64,000 bases of DNA from Allofournierella massiliensis (lineage in GTDB: Bacteria; Bacillota; Clostridia; Oscillospirales; Ruminococcaceae). The DNA lies in contig NZ_JAFBIO010000008.1 in the NCBI RefSeq assembly GCF_021531255.1, forward strand, positions 1 through 64,000. Direction: 5' to 3'. Both the position numbers and the translations under genes were made by a program. The notes under the pieces were generated by a model, which worked only from the letters and a program-made list of their open reading frames with translations, made no database searches and was not told the origin of the DNA. Of this stretch, positions 1-9,003 are shown piece after piece (position 1 is the first letter of the stretch; each line of letters begins with the position of its first letter).

Positions 1-1406
1 GGAGGCTGGGTGGGCGCTGGGGTGGGTGTCGGAGTGGTGGTATTCGTCACCCCAGGCGTGGGGGTAGGCGTAGAAGTAGGCTTGGGGGTCTCGGTGGGCT
101 CTTCGGTGGGTTCCGGCGTTTCCTCCGGCTCATCCTTTTCAAAGTGAGCTATCAGCACCACGCCGTTGGCATCCGCGCTTTCCGGCACGGTAAATACCAG
201 GGTGGAAGAGGAGCCGACACTACCCAGAGTAGCGGTCCAATGGCTGAAATGCCAACCCTCGTCCGCCACCGCCGTCACAGCAGAGCAGCTCTGGCCCTTC
301 TTAACGCTCTGGGTGGTATTACCTTCCAGATGGCCGCCTTCCGTTGCCTGGAATTCAATGGGTACCTTGGCCCCACGCACAGCGATGGGGTCACTGCTAA
401 TCAATCCCGGAGGTGTCTCGTTCCGCTCAGGCACCGGGCTGAGGGGCTTGGGCCGATCGTCCTCCGTAATATAGGCATGGGTGCGGACATACTCAAACAG
501 GGCGTCCACACCTTTCTGGGAAAGATGCACGCCGTCGCTGAGGGTATAGTCCGTCTTGGCCCAGCCGGTGGTTTCGTCCTTCAGGGCCTCGGCGCTGTTC
601 AGATATTTCCAGTCGTTGGCCTCGCACATATCCACAATGGCCTGGTTGTAGGCATCGATCTGGCTCTGATGGAGATTGGTGTTTTCCCGCAGCTTATCCA
701 GCGGCGGGATGCTGTTCACGATGATATCCACGCTGGGGTAGGCCTCCTGAATGGCCTTGATCCCCTCTTCATACTGTTCGATAAATTTGGTGGCATCCGT
801 ACCGGAACCGGACAGGTTGTTGGTACCGAAGGTGATGATCACCCGCTCCGGCTGCATGATGGAAACCGCCTTGGGCATGGTCACATACTGGGAGTAACCC
901 TTGAAATCCACACAGGCCAGGGTCTTGATGGCCCCCACGCCCATGCTCACCACTCCGATATCATTTTCCAGGGTGGTCTTGCCGTACATCATAAAACGGA
1001 CGGTGTTGCTGTCGCCCAAAAACAGGGTGCTGTTCACATAGTCCTCGCCGGCATCCTTGGTGAGCGGCAGAACCGTGCCCTCGTAAATATCCGTATCAAT
1101 AATACCCTGGGCCGCGTCATAGTCCTTATCGGCTTCCGGCTCTACCCATTCGCTGGATACCGCGGAATACACCGGCTCTTCCCCGCCGCTCACGGCCAGC
1201 ACGATGCCGCCCACCAGGGAAAAGATAGCCAGCAGCACCACGATTGCCGCCACCGGCAGGGCATAGGGGCTTGCCGCAAACAGCAGCAGTTTTTTCTGCA
1301 CGCCCTTCTCTTTCTGTGCTGCCTTGCGCCAGTATTCCTGGCACTGGGCATAGCGCTCCTTCCATTTCTGCCAGGGTGAAGCCCCGGCTGAATGTTTATT
1401 GGACAT
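1..1406 (-). CDS. SGNH/GDSL hydrolase, membrane-anchored, C-terminus outside window (partial)
   Basis: Starts at ATG 1406-1404 and stays open to the window edge (468 codons visible). A cytoplasmic N-terminus of about 35 residues is followed by one membrane segment (about residues 36-62), then an SGNH-hydrolase domain. That domain shows the nucleophile block FLGDSN, the block III motif FGTNN and the catalytic DGVHLS block, so it is probably an extracytoplasmic esterase or acetylhydrolase. After it come a bacterial beta-repeat-like segment (about 90 residues) and a Pro/Thr-rich linker (TPTPTP) running off the window. The linker suggests a wall-spanning or further C-terminal domain. The substrate is unknown. 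It lies 278 bp downstream of the ECF S-component gene, behind that gene's terminator, so it is a separate unit. Confidence 0.8.
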   Translation of the reverse strand, partial: MSNKHSAGASPWQKWKERYAQCQEYWRKAAQKEKGVQKKLLLFAASPYALPVAAIVVLLAIFSLVGGIVLAVSGGEEPVYSAVSSEWVEPEADKDYDAAQGIIDTDIYEGTVLPLTKDAGEDYVNSTLFLGDSNTVRFMMYGKTTLENDIGVVSMGVGAIKTLACVDFKGYSQYVTMPKAVSIMQPERVIITFGTNNLSGSGTDATKFIEQYEEGIKAIQEAYPSVDIIVNSIPPLDKLRENTNLHQSQIDAYNQAIVDMCEANDWKYLNSAEALKDETTGWAKTDYTLSDGVHLSQKGVDALFEYVRTHAYITEDDRPKPLSPVPERNETPPGLISSDPIAVRGAKVPIEFQATEGGHLEGNTTQSVKKGQSCSAVTAVADEGWHFSHWTATLGSVGSSSTLVFTVPESADANGVVLIAHFEKDEPEETPEPTEEPTETPKPTSTPTPTPGVTNTTTPTPTPAPTQP

Positions 1407-1635
1407 AATAAAACCTCTCGCTCTGTTCAGTTTTTCGGAAAGGCTTTGCCTGGAACGCGGTTCCTCCAAATCTCCTCCGCTTTCCGCCTTCCTGTACAGC
1501 AGTAAAGCGGGCCCATGCCCGCAAAATTTTTTTTATTGTACATCATTTCCTCTCTGCTTTCCAGCCCCGGGCGGCTCAAAAAGCGGGATTTCGGCACTTT
1601 GCTGCCTTTTTTGAGGAAAATCCTGCCAGAAAAAA

Positions 1636-1662
1636 GCGCTCCGTCCCAATGGGACGGAGCGC
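1636..1662 (-). terminator. Rho-independent terminator after the ECF S-component gene
   Basis: Perfect 12-bp stem with a 3-nt loop, followed on the minus strand by TTTTTTC. It lies 23 bp after the stop of the S-component gene. Confidence 0.9.
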
Positions 1663-1684
1663 AGATAAGACAAACAAAATACTT

Positions 1685-2281
1685 TTATCCCTGGTATTCT
1701 TCCAGAAGGCCGGAGCTTTCCAGCGCCGGGCGCAGCGCCATATACAGCACCACAGCCGCCGCCGTGCTGATGACCGCGTTGATGACGCAGGCCGCAGCGT
1801 TCCAGGCCAGGGTAAGGTCCGCGGCCGGCTTGCCCAGGATCAGCAGCTTGTAATAGTAGCCCAGCAGCGGGTCAAAGATGCTGTTGAACACCAGGCCTGC
1901 CAGGGAGGAGAGGATCGCCGGCATGGTCCAGGTCTTTTTATCCTGCCGCTCCCGCAGATGGAACAGCCGATGGGCCACAAACCCGGTAATCAGGCCGATA
2001 CAGAGTTTGAGTATCAGGGTCTTGGGGGCATACACCACATACATAGGGTCGAACAGATCCCCGATGGTCATGCCGATGGCGCCGCCCAGGGCCCCGTACA
2101 TCCCGCCGAAAAGCAGTGCCCCCAATACCGGCACCATGTTGCCCAGATGCACGCTGGTGGCATCGCCGCCGGGCAGGCTGATCTTGAACTGAATGTATGT
2201 AAAGCAAACATAACTGAGGGCGGCCAGCAAACCGATGACACACAGATCCCTCACCGTGAATTTTTTCTTTTTTCTCTTCAT
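1685..2281 (-). CDS. ECF transporter S component, candidate vitamin B6 (PdxU-type) importer
   Basis: 198 residues: a basic N-terminus (MKRKKKKFTVRDL), then about six hydrophobic helices, the usual size and layout of an energy-coupling-factor substrate-binding S component. The first helix and the GALLFGG...GAIGMTIGDL region match the S-component style. No ATPase or EcfT gene is nearby, so it presumably uses a shared EcfAA'T module. It is divergent from a MocR/PdxR-type regulator across a 155-bp region. That pairing is known for predicted pyridoxine transporters, so vitamin B6 is the likely substrate (inference). Related HmpT-like or other vitamin specificities cannot be excluded by eye. A minus-strand -10 (TATAAT, 2351-2346) lies upstream. 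Confidence 0.7.
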   Translation of the reverse strand: MKRKKKKFTVRDLCVIGLLAALSYVCFTYIQFKISLPGGDATSVHLGNMVPVLGALLFGGMYGALGGAIGMTIGDLFDPMYVVYAPKTLILKLCIGLITGFVAHRLFHLRERQDKKTWTMPAILSSLAGLVFNSIFDPLLGYYYKLLILGKPAADLTLAWNAAACVINAVISTAAAVVLYMALRPALESSGLLEEYQG

Positions 2282-2345
2282 AACTTTCTGCTCCCATCAA
2301 AATTTCCGACCTGTCTTGACGACGGGCCCCGGTCGGTATATGCTC

Positions 2346-2432
2346 ATTATAGCCATTTCTGAACTCATTAAAATGCCCAGAATATAACTTTTTTATGGAT
2401 TCAGTTTTAAGAATTTATATCCAATAAGGAGA
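2346..2432. promoter_or_regulatory. Divergent control region between the S component and MocR genes
   Basis: Holds a minus-strand TATAAT at 2351-2346, an imperfect dyad (TTATGGAT at 2393-2400 and ATCCAATAA at 2419-2427) that could bind the MocR regulator, and the ribosome site AAGGAGA at 2426-2432 for the MocR gene. The dyad is imperfect, so its operator role is tentative. Confidence 0.4.
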
Positions 2433-2436
2433 TATT

Positions 2437-3858
2437 ATGATAGATTTTACAATCAGTTTATCATCTGATCCCCATCTGCCTTTATACGAAAGGCTCTACC
2501 GCTCCCTCAGTTCCCAGATCCGTTCCGGCCAGCTCAGTGCCGGGCAAAAGCTGCCCGGCAAGCGCAGCCTGGCCCAGGCCCTGGCCGTGAGCGTGAACAC
2601 GGTGGACACGGCCTACCAGCTGCTCACAGCGGAAGGTTACCTGGAAGTGCGGCCCAAAAGCGGGTTTTATGTGCTGCCGGTACCCCAGGCCCTGCCTAAG
2701 GCCGGCCCTGAAGAAGCCCTGCCCCGCCCCTCTCTGCCCGGAGGGGATCCCCTGCCCCAGCCCCGGTTTGACCTTTCCACCGGCGGTGTGGATACCTCTC
2801 TTTTCCCCTTCCGCACCTGGGGACGGATCCAGAAGGAACTTCTCTACTCCTCTCCCCAGCTGCTGACCCGGGGGCCGTCCCAGGGAGACGAAGAATTGCG
2901 GGCGGAAATTGCCGAATACCTGCGGGCCTACCGGGGGGTTCACTGCCGGCCGGATCAGATCGTGATCGGGGCGGGCATTGAATACCTGCTGGGGCTTCTG
3001 GCTCCCCTTCTGCAGGGGCCGGCGGCGGTGGAAAACCCCGGTTACCGGCGTACCCGCACCATCCTGGAAAACAACGGTTTGGCCTGCCTGCCGGTGGATA
3101 TTGACCGGGAGGGGCTCTCGGTCAGGATGCTGGCTGAAAGCGGCGCCCAGGTAGCCTATGTGACCCCCAGCCATCAATTCCCCACCGGGCTCACCATGCC
3201 GGCCGGCCGGCGGGGAGAGCTCCTGCGCTGGGCCGGAGAAAAGCCGGGCCGCTGGATCATTGAGGATGATTACGACAGTGAATTCCGCTTTGACCTTCGC
3301 CCCCTGCCCAGCCTGCAGGGGATGGGCGGGTCGGACGGACCGGTCATCTATCTGACTACCTTTTCCAAAAGCCTGGCCCCCAGCATCCGTATTGCGGCCA
3401 TGGTTCTGCCGGATTCCCTGCTGCTGCCCTACCGGCAGCGGTACTCGGTTTATTCCTGTACCGTGAGCCGGTTTGAACAGCAGACCCTCTGCGAATTCAT
3501 CCGCCGGGGGCATTTTTCCCGGCATCTGGCCCGGCTTCGCAGCCAGTACAAGGGGCGGATGGAAGCCCTGCGGGAGGCCCTGAACGGGGCCTTCGGCCCC
3601 GAATTGCTGGAACTGGAGGGCACCCACACCGGCCTGCACCTATTGATGCGGCTGAAGCGTGGCCCCGGTGAGGAAGAACTGGCCGGGGCGGCCCGGGCCG
3701 GCGGCGTCCCTCTGGGGCGGTTGAGCGATTACTATATATGCCGGAAAGGAAAGTGCCCTGCCCGCACCCTGGTGCTGGGCTATGCCGCCCTGCCGCCGGA
3801 GCGGATCAATGAACTGGCCAGCGCCCTGCAGGAGCTTTGGCGCCCCTTACTGGGATAA
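2437..3858 (+). CDS. MocR-family regulator: GntR winged helix fused to aminotransferase fold
   Basis: 473 residues. The N-terminal 70 or so form a GntR winged-helix DNA-binding domain (LYRSLSSQIRSGQLSAGQKLPGKRSLA is its usual opening). Residues from about 110 on are a fold-type I PLP aminotransferase-like domain. The PLP lysine lies in the TTFSKSLAPS motif. MocR proteins use PLP as a sensor rather than for catalysis. Divergence from an ECF S component points to a PdxR-like regulator of B6 uptake or synthesis (inference). GabR- or other MocR-type roles remain possible. An AAGGAGA ribosome site sits 4 nt before the ATG. Its 3' end overlaps the convergent LCP-like gene by 12 bp. Confidence 0.85.
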   Translation: MIDFTISLSSDPHLPLYERLYRSLSSQIRSGQLSAGQKLPGKRSLAQALAVSVNTVDTAYQLLTAEGYLEVRPKSGFYVLPVPQALPKAGPEEALPRPSLPGGDPLPQPRFDLSTGGVDTSLFPFRTWGRIQKELLYSSPQLLTRGPSQGDEELRAEIAEYLRAYRGVHCRPDQIVIGAGIEYLLGLLAPLLQGPAAVENPGYRRTRTILENNGLACLPVDIDREGLSVRMLAESGAQVAYVTPSHQFPTGLTMPAGRRGELLRWAGEKPGRWIIEDDYDSEFRFDLRPLPSLQGMGGSDGPVIYLTTFSKSLAPSIRIAAMVLPDSLLLPYRQRYSVYSCTVSRFEQQTLCEFIRRGHFSRHLARLRSQYKGRMEALREALNGAFGPELLELEGTHTGLHLLMRLKRGPGEEELAGAARAGGVPLGRLSDYYICRKGKCPARTLVLGYAALPPERINELASALQELWRPLLG

Positions 3859-4752
3859 ATCGGCTTCCTGCGCCTGCCCGGAATCCACTTCTTTCTCCTG
3901 GGTCAGCTGGCCGAATTCCTCCTGGGCCAGGTTCAGGGCCTCTTCATTGAGGGAATAGCGGCTGGTACGCCCCTCCCAGTCTCCCGGCAGCAGCTGTGCT
4001 TCCGGTTCGGCCTGGGCCAGGTAGCCCAGGGTATCCTCCAGGGTATACAGGTCCACCCCGCTTAGATTGGTGAGCAGGCTGCCGCTGTTCTGACGCAGCA
4101 CGCCCCCTACAGCGGAGCCCAGGTTCTCCCGGTTCTGGCGGGCAAAGGCCTGCCAGATGCCCGCCCTCAATCCTGCCAGGCAGACCGGTTCCAATTCTGC
4201 CTCTTCCAGCAGCCGGGCAGCCCCCTCCCCGTTCAGGGTGAGCACCCCTTCGGTGAGGCCCAGGGCTGCCCGCTCCTCCTCATTCAGCAGCCCGTCCAGG
4301 TTGAGCCGGGCAGTGCCAGCCTCCTCTGCCGCCTGGGCCCACACCTCCGGCGTTGCGGCCAGATATTGCTCCAGGGGGATCTGGAGGGTATCCGACAGCA
4401 ACCCGGCAGCCCGGGCCGGCCCGGCTGAAGCATAGGCCTGGGCAAGGGTACAGGGCCCCTCGGCGCTGAGCACCACCGTCTGGGCCGGCAATACATAGAT
4501 CTGAAACCGGGCCTGGGAGGCGTTCAGCCGCACCAGCAGAAAGGCGGGTTCTTCCGCCGCGCTCACCGCCAGCAGAGAGAGATCGTTTTTTCCGGTGGGG
4601 CGGTTGACCGGCACGCCGGACTGAATCTGCTCGGTCCGGGCTGTTTGGGGAAACGCCGCCACATACAGGGCAAAGCCGCCCATCACCGGCATGACCACCG
4701 CCAGGGTGAGCAGAAACGAGAGCCAGAAGCTCCGCACAGGCCCGCTTCTCAT
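3847..4752 (-). CDS. Membrane-anchored degenerate LytR-CpsA-Psr (LCP)-like protein
   Basis: 301 residues with one N-terminal membrane helix (about 9-31) and an extracytoplasmic domain. The run of LLVRLNASQ, then LPAQTVV, then TLAQAYASAG, then LQIPLEQYL follows the order of LCP phosphotransferase motifs, which attach wall polymers to peptidoglycan. However, the IPRDT segment with its catalytic Arg is replaced by LPAQT, and the later Arg-rich active-site motif is absent. It may be a non-catalytic LCP relative. The ribosome site (AAAGGAGGA) is good, and the 3' end overlaps the convergent MocR gene. Family placement rests on motif order alone, so an unrelated secreted domain is possible. Confidence 0.55.
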   Translation of the reverse strand: MRSGPVRSFWLSFLLTLAVVMPVMGGFALYVAAFPQTARTEQIQSGVPVNRPTGKNDLSLLAVSAAEEPAFLLVRLNASQARFQIYVLPAQTVVLSAEGPCTLAQAYASAGPARAAGLLSDTLQIPLEQYLAATPEVWAQAAEEAGTARLNLDGLLNEEERAALGLTEGVLTLNGEGAARLLEEAELEPVCLAGLRAGIWQAFARQNRENLGSAVGGVLRQNSGSLLTNLSGVDLYTLEDTLGYLAQAEPEAQLLPGDWEGRTSRYSLNEEALNLAQEEFGQLTQEKEVDSGQAQEADLSQ

Positions 4753-4865
4753 ATTTTTTCCTCCTTTGGTTTTTGCTGCATAAAGAATGGCCCGAAGGCC
4801 GATGCTTTATACAGGCTTTTCCCCCGCCCTCAATGGGCGGAAAGCCCCGAAAGGAGGAGCGTCCC

Positions 4866-5093
4866 ATGAAAAAGTTCGGAAAGCAGCCGGCTAACCATCA
4901 GGAGGAAGAAAGCTTCTGGGTAGACCTGCCGCCGGTTTCCCCGGAGACTGACCCTCATCACCCGGCCCAGCCGGAAATGCGGGCAGGAATCCCTCAGCCG
5001 CCCCCTGCCAGCCGCCAGGACCCTCAGGGCAGCTGGACCGGCCGCCCCGAGGACCCTTACGAGACCCCGGTGCAGGACCAGGACGACCTGTAA
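4866..5093 (+). CDS. Small hydrophilic Pro/Glu-rich protein, unknown function
   Basis: 75 residues from an ATG placed 5 nt after a strong AAAGGAGGAGC ribosome site, ended by TAA and followed within 20 bp by a terminator. This makes a self-contained small gene. It starts with a short basic stretch (MKKFGKQ) and then is acidic, Pro- and Gln-rich and almost certainly disordered, with no Cys, signal peptide or membrane segment. I do not recognise the family. An in-frame start further upstream (4773) lacks a ribosome site and was not used. It is divergent from the LCP-like gene, with a 113-bp shared upstream region. Confidence 0.65.
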   Translation: MKKFGKQPANHQEEESFWVDLPPVSPETDPHHPAQPEMRAGIPQPPPASRQDPQGSWTGRPEDPYETPVQDQDDL

Positions 5094-5113
5094 CCATCCC
5101 CGGCAGACAAAAC

Positions 5114-5143
5114 GCCCCCTGCCCGATACAACGGGCAGGGGGC
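5114..5143. terminator. Bidirectional terminator between the small gene and rlmA
   Basis: Perfect 12-bp G/C stem with a 6-nt loop. ATTTTC follows on the plus strand. It also lies 5 bp past the rlmA stop on the minus strand, so it can serve both convergent units. Confidence 0.85.
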
Positions 5144-5147
5144 ATTT

Positions 5148-5993
5148 TCAGGTTTTCTTTTGATAGACCAGAAAGCGGAACTGGATGGGGGTGATCAGCT
5201 CTTCCCGCTCCTGCAGTTTCTGAGCGCCCTGACGGGGCGTTTTCCAGTAATAGGGGGTCATGGCAAACAGATCCGGTATCTGGGGGCCCCGAAGGGTGAT
5301 CTGCCCGCTTACCGGCAGATCTGCCTGCTGCACAAAGCCGGGGTATTCCACCTGCCGGCAGGGATTGCGGTAGGGGGTATCATAGAGTACCTCCTTGAGC
5401 CCGAACAGGTGATCCGGGCCGGGCACCGCATAGATCAGCCAGCCGCCCGGGCGCAGAGTACGCAGGTATTCCTCCCGGGCAAAGGGCGCGAACACATTTA
5501 CCGCCAGGTCGGCCCAGCCATCCCGCACCGGGGCGGCAAAACAGCTGGCCACCGCAAAGGCTGCCTGCTCCTTCTGGGCCCGGGCCGCCAGACGGACTGC
5601 CTCCTTGGAGATATCAAAGCCGATCAGCCGGGCATCCCCCGTTTTCTGAACAAGGGCAGGCAGAAGGGCCCGGTCATAGTATCCCTCGCCGCAGCCGGCA
5701 TCCATCACCCGGAATGGCTGGCCGGGCCGGGCCAGGTCGGCGGCCAGATCGGCCAGAGCCTGGGCAAAAAGGGCATAGTTCCCCCCTTCCAGAAACCGGC
5801 GGCGGGCTTCCACCATCAGCGGGCTGTCGCCGGGCTGGCGGGCATGCTTTTTCTGTACCGGCAGCAGGTTTGCGTAGCCCTCCCGGGCCAGATCAAAGCT
5901 GTGCCCCCGGCTGCAGGCCAGCCGGCCGGGGCAAAGTTCCAGCCCCCGCCCGCAGACCGGGCACCGAAACCCCTGGGCTGCCAAGGGGTTCAT
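5148..5993 (-). CDS. rlmA: 23S rRNA (guanine-N1)-methyltransferase, RlmA family
   Basis: 281 residues from ATG 5993. An N-terminal zinc finger (CPVCGRGL, then [10 protein letters not shown]) is followed by the RlmA signature [12 protein letters not shown] and a SAM-binding Rossmann domain ([12 protein letters not shown]). This is the layout of enzymes that methylate G745 or G748 of 23S rRNA. Some RlmA(II) proteins give resistance to mycinosyl macrolides. Which of the two bases is used cannot be told here. The start overlaps the stop of the upstream helicase gene as ATGA, which indicates translational coupling. An in-frame start at 6035 would need to lie inside the helicase gene and is less likely. 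Confidence 0.9.
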   Translation of the reverse strand: MNPLAAQGFRCPVCGRGLELCPGRLACSRGHSFDLAREGYANLLPVQKKHARQPGDSPLMVEARRRFLEGGNYALFAQALADLAADLARPGQPFRVMDAGCGEGYYDRALLPALVQKTGDARLIGFDISKEAVRLAARAQKEQAAFAVASCFAAPVRDGWADLAVNVFAPFAREEYLRTLRPGGWLIYAVPGPDHLFGLKEVLYDTPYRNPCRQVEYPGFVQQADLPVSGQITLRGPQIPDLFAMTPYYWKTPRQGAQKLQEREELITPIQFRFLVYQKKT

Positions 5994-7609
5994 TCCTCGC
6001 CTTCCTCCACCGGGGCGGAAAATCCGCCGTGGCACTTCATATATTCCTCAAAGTTGGCGAATTTCTTGGCAGGGGGCTTGCGGCTGATGAGCAGCAGGCC
6101 CGGGTCCTCCTCGTCCGGCTTGGGGGCGGGCCGATTCCGCACAGGCGCCGCCTTGGCGGGCTGAGCCTTCACGCTCTCCTTCCCGGCAGGGCGGGCAGGC
6201 CGGCTGCCCCGGCTGCTCTGGGCCCGTGGGGCTTGAGCGGCATTTTCTGCCGCCGTTTTTTCCTTGCCTGCGGCGCTCTCCTTGACGGCGGCGGCAGGGT
6301 TCTGGGCAGCGTCCCGACCGGCCCCGGCCCGATGCCAGCGGCGGCGACGGCGGGCGCTGGAGGACAACCCCTCGGCAGGGGCCGCGTTTGCTGCGCTTCT
6401 TACTTCTTCCACGATTCTTTCCTCTTTTCCTTTTGTTGTTGCGGTGGCGGGACGGAGGGGCTCCTGCGCGGGAGCGGGCTTCTGACCGGCCCAGGGGTGG
6501 TTTTTCACCACCGGTATCTTCTTGCGGTTCAGCTTTTCGATGCCGGCCAGATATTCCTCTTCTTCCGGGCTGCAGAAGCTGATGGCACAGCCATCCTGAC
6601 CCGCCCGGGCGGTACGGCCGATCCGGTGCACATAGGTTTCGGGCACTTCCGGCAGGTCGAAGTTGATCACATGGCTCAGTTCATTGATATCAATGCCCCG
6701 GGCCGCAATATCGGTGGCCACCAGCACCCGGGTGGCCCCGCTCTTGAAGCCTTCCAGAGCGGCTACCCGGGCATTCTGGCTCTTGTTGCCATGAATGGCC
6801 GCAGCCGGGATGCCCGCCCGGTTCAGATCTCTGGCAATGCGGTCGGCCCCGTGCTTGGTGCGGCTGAACACCAGGGCATTGGGGATGGACTGATCCCGCA
6901 GCAGCCAGGCCAGCAGAGCCCGCTTGTCGCCCTTGGCCACAAAATACAGCTTTTGGTCGATCCGGTCCACCGTGCTGGATACAGGGTCCACCTTTACAAA
7001 GGCCGGCCGGTACAGAAAACTTGCGGCCAGCTTTTCGATTTCCCCGGGCATGGTGGCGCTGAACATCAGGTTCTGGCGCTTGGCCGGCAGCCGTGCAATG
7101 ACCTTTTTCACGTCATGGATAAAGCCCATGTCCAGCATCCGGTCGGCTTCGTCCAGCACAAAAATTTCCAGGGCCGAGAGATCCACCAGGCCCTGGCCGA
7201 TCAGATCATTCAGCCTTCCGGGGCAGGCCACCAGCACATCCACCCCTTTTTGCAGGGCGGCCACCTGAGGCCCCTGCCCCACCCCGCCGAAGATCACCGT
7301 GCCGGTGACGGTAAGATACTTGCCGTAGGCGGCAAAACTATCGCCGATCTGCAGGGCCAGTTCCCGGGTGGGGGTAAGGATCAGCGCCCGTATCTTGGTA
7401 TGGGGGGGCCGGCGGGCGGCCAGACGCTGCAGAATAGGCAGCGCAAAGGCCGCGGTTTTGCCGGTGCCGGTTTGGGCGCAGCCCAAAAGATCCCGCCCCT
7501 CCAGCACCGGCGGGATGGCCTTCTGCTGGATGGGGGTGGGGGTGGTATAGCCCTGCTCGGCCACCGCCTTCAGCAGGGGCCGGGTCAGAGACAATTGCTC
7601 AAAATTCAT
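5990..7609 (-). CDS. DEAD-box RNA helicase (RhlE/CshA type)
   Basis: 539 residues. Motifs in order: Q motif (TPIQQKAIP), motif I AQTGTGKT, Ia [26 protein letters not shown], then [10 protein letters not shown] and [10 protein letters not shown]. It is a complete ATP-dependent RNA helicase core of about 370 residues. The C-terminal 170 residues are a low-complexity Ala/Pro/Lys/Arg tail typical of RNA-binding extensions in this family. Likely roles are ribosome assembly or mRNA turnover. It is coupled to rlmA by an ATGA overlap, which fits a ribosome-biogenesis role. A DUF1015 gene lies 80 bp upstream on the same strand. Confidence 0.93.
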   Translation of the reverse strand: MNFEQLSLTRPLLKAVAEQGYTTPTPIQQKAIPPVLEGRDLLGCAQTGTGKTAAFALPILQRLAARRPPHTKIRALILTPTRELALQIGDSFAAYGKYLTVTGTVIFGGVGQGPQVAALQKGVDVLVACPGRLNDLIGQGLVDLSALEIFVLDEADRMLDMGFIHDVKKVIARLPAKRQNLMFSATMPGEIEKLAASFLYRPAFVKVDPVSSTVDRIDQKLYFVAKGDKRALLAWLLRDQSIPNALVFSRTKHGADRIARDLNRAGIPAAAIHGNKSQNARVAALEGFKSGATRVLVATDIAARGIDINELSHVINFDLPEVPETYVHRIGRTARAGQDGCAISFCSPEEEEYLAGIEKLNRKKIPVVKNHPWAGQKPAPAQEPLRPATATTKGKEERIVEEVRSAANAAPAEGLSSSARRRRRWHRAGAGRDAAQNPAAAVKESAAGKEKTAAENAAQAPRAQSSRGSRPARPAGKESVKAQPAKAAPVRNRPAPKPDEEDPGLLLISRKPPAKKFANFEEYMKCHGGFSAPVEEGEE

Positions 7610-7689
7610 GTAATCTGATTCCTGTCCTCTTTTTTATCAAAACTTCCGGCTCTGGCCTGCCCCTGCCGCAAAGGGGCAAGTCGGCCTGT

Positions 7690-8985
7690 TTACGGCCGGA
7701 TCCTCCGGCACTCCAAATAATACCGCTTTTCGGTGGCATGGCCCATGCTGAAGGTCTTGCGGGGCAGCACGCCGCCCAGCACCACGCCCCGGAACAGATC
7801 GCTCTTGTCAAAGGCGGGCAGAAGGAAGGCCACTGCCCCCTCCCGGGCCAGGTTGCGGGCCGCCACAGAGCCGTGGATATAGTCCACCCGGCTGCCCAGC
7901 CCTCTGGCCTGGCACAAACCCAGCAGATGCTCCACCGTTCCCACGGTCAAGGGCTCCCGGGGGGCCGCAAAGCCCAGCAGCACTTCGCCCTCGCCCCAGT
8001 TCAGCACTGTCTGCTGGGGGCAATCGCCGGCAGCGTCGCCCAGGCGCAGTTCCAGCCCCTCTTCCCGGCACAGATCTTGGAAACCTTTCAGGAAGTCCTT
8101 GCCGCCTGCGCCGAACAGCACCCGGTGGATGGGCTCCACCGTGATGGCCGGGCTGTGCACATTGCACACCTCCACCAGGCAGAACCGGGCGGGATGATTT
8201 TCTCTTTCCTGCTCCGACAGGGTGGGCTTGATCTCTTCCCACCAGGCCTTGGCGGTGGCCAGGCTGTGGTTGCCGTCGCCCACGGCCAGGGTCAGGGGCG
8301 GCTGGCCCGCCGCTTGGGGATATTTGCGGTCAAAGTGCTGGGCGCTGCCCAGCTGGGCCAGTACCGTGCGGATGCGCCGGCAATGCTCCTCGCTTTCCAC
8401 TGCCCAGCCCCGGACGCTGCCCCCATCCAGCATGAGCCGCCCGCTGTAAAGCGGACGCAGCCCGGCCTTGCAGGCAGCCAGGGGCTCGATGAGGGTATGC
8501 TCCTCATCATCCACCAGCATCATCACATGGGGGCTTTCCAGCAGGGCGTCCCGTCGCACCGCCAGCCGGGGCGGGATCCGCTCTACCACCGTGTTCTCGG
8601 TGGGGCGGATGGGGGTGGAACTGCCCGGGTTATAATCATAGGCTTCCAGGTCCACCATGCCCACCAGGCCCTGGCGCACACAGCCGCCGCCCAGGTCCCG
8701 TTCCAGATAGACAAAGCCCTCCACCTGGCGGGTCAGGTATTTTTCGGCATATTCTTCCATGGCCTGATGGATCTGCTCGATCCGCTGGGGCAGGTCCGCT
8801 TCGCCCAGGTAGATCTCGGGCAGCACAATATGCAGGGCACTGGGCTTTTCCCGCACCATGGCCTCCGCCCGCTGCCAATACTCGGGCTGACTGGTAAACT
8901 GATCGCAGGCAAGGCAGGCCCACTGCTCCACGGGAATCTCTTCATCCGGCAGCAGGATGCGGGCCGGCCCAAAACACTCTTTCAT
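7690..8985 (-). CDS. DUF1015 family protein (ParB/SerK-like fold), function unproven
   Basis: 431 residues, full length for DUF1015. Recognisable features are the opening PARILLPDEEIPVEQWACLACDQF and the central GDGNHSLATAKAWW, which is the family's DGxHxxATA-type motif. That motif resembles the DGHHR active-site motif of ParB-like serine kinases. Family members are often found near serine-biosynthesis genes, but none is present here. The protein is predicted soluble and cytoplasmic. The 18-bp gap to the upstream DUF4015 gene suggests cotranscription. The biochemical function is not assigned. Confidence 0.8.
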   Translation of the reverse strand: MKECFGPARILLPDEEIPVEQWACLACDQFTSQPEYWQRAEAMVREKPSALHIVLPEIYLGEADLPQRIEQIHQAMEEYAEKYLTRQVEGFVYLERDLGGGCVRQGLVGMVDLEAYDYNPGSSTPIRPTENTVVERIPPRLAVRRDALLESPHVMMLVDDEEHTLIEPLAACKAGLRPLYSGRLMLDGGSVRGWAVESEEHCRRIRTVLAQLGSAQHFDRKYPQAAGQPPLTLAVGDGNHSLATAKAWWEEIKPTLSEQERENHPARFCLVEVCNVHSPAITVEPIHRVLFGAGGKDFLKGFQDLCREEGLELRLGDAAGDCPQQTVLNWGEGEVLLGFAAPREPLTVGTVEHLLGLCQARGLGSRVDYIHGSVAARNLAREGAVAFLLPAFDKSDLFRGVVLGGVLPRKTFSMGHATEKRYYLECRRIRP

Positions 8986-9003
8986 GGTCTTTCCCCTTTT
9001 CTG

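Noticed and set aside
1-120. Short-period repeat (Thr-Pro) as a tandem repeat array
   Set aside because: It is a simple Pro/Thr linker of the SGNH protein, not a repeat array of its own.
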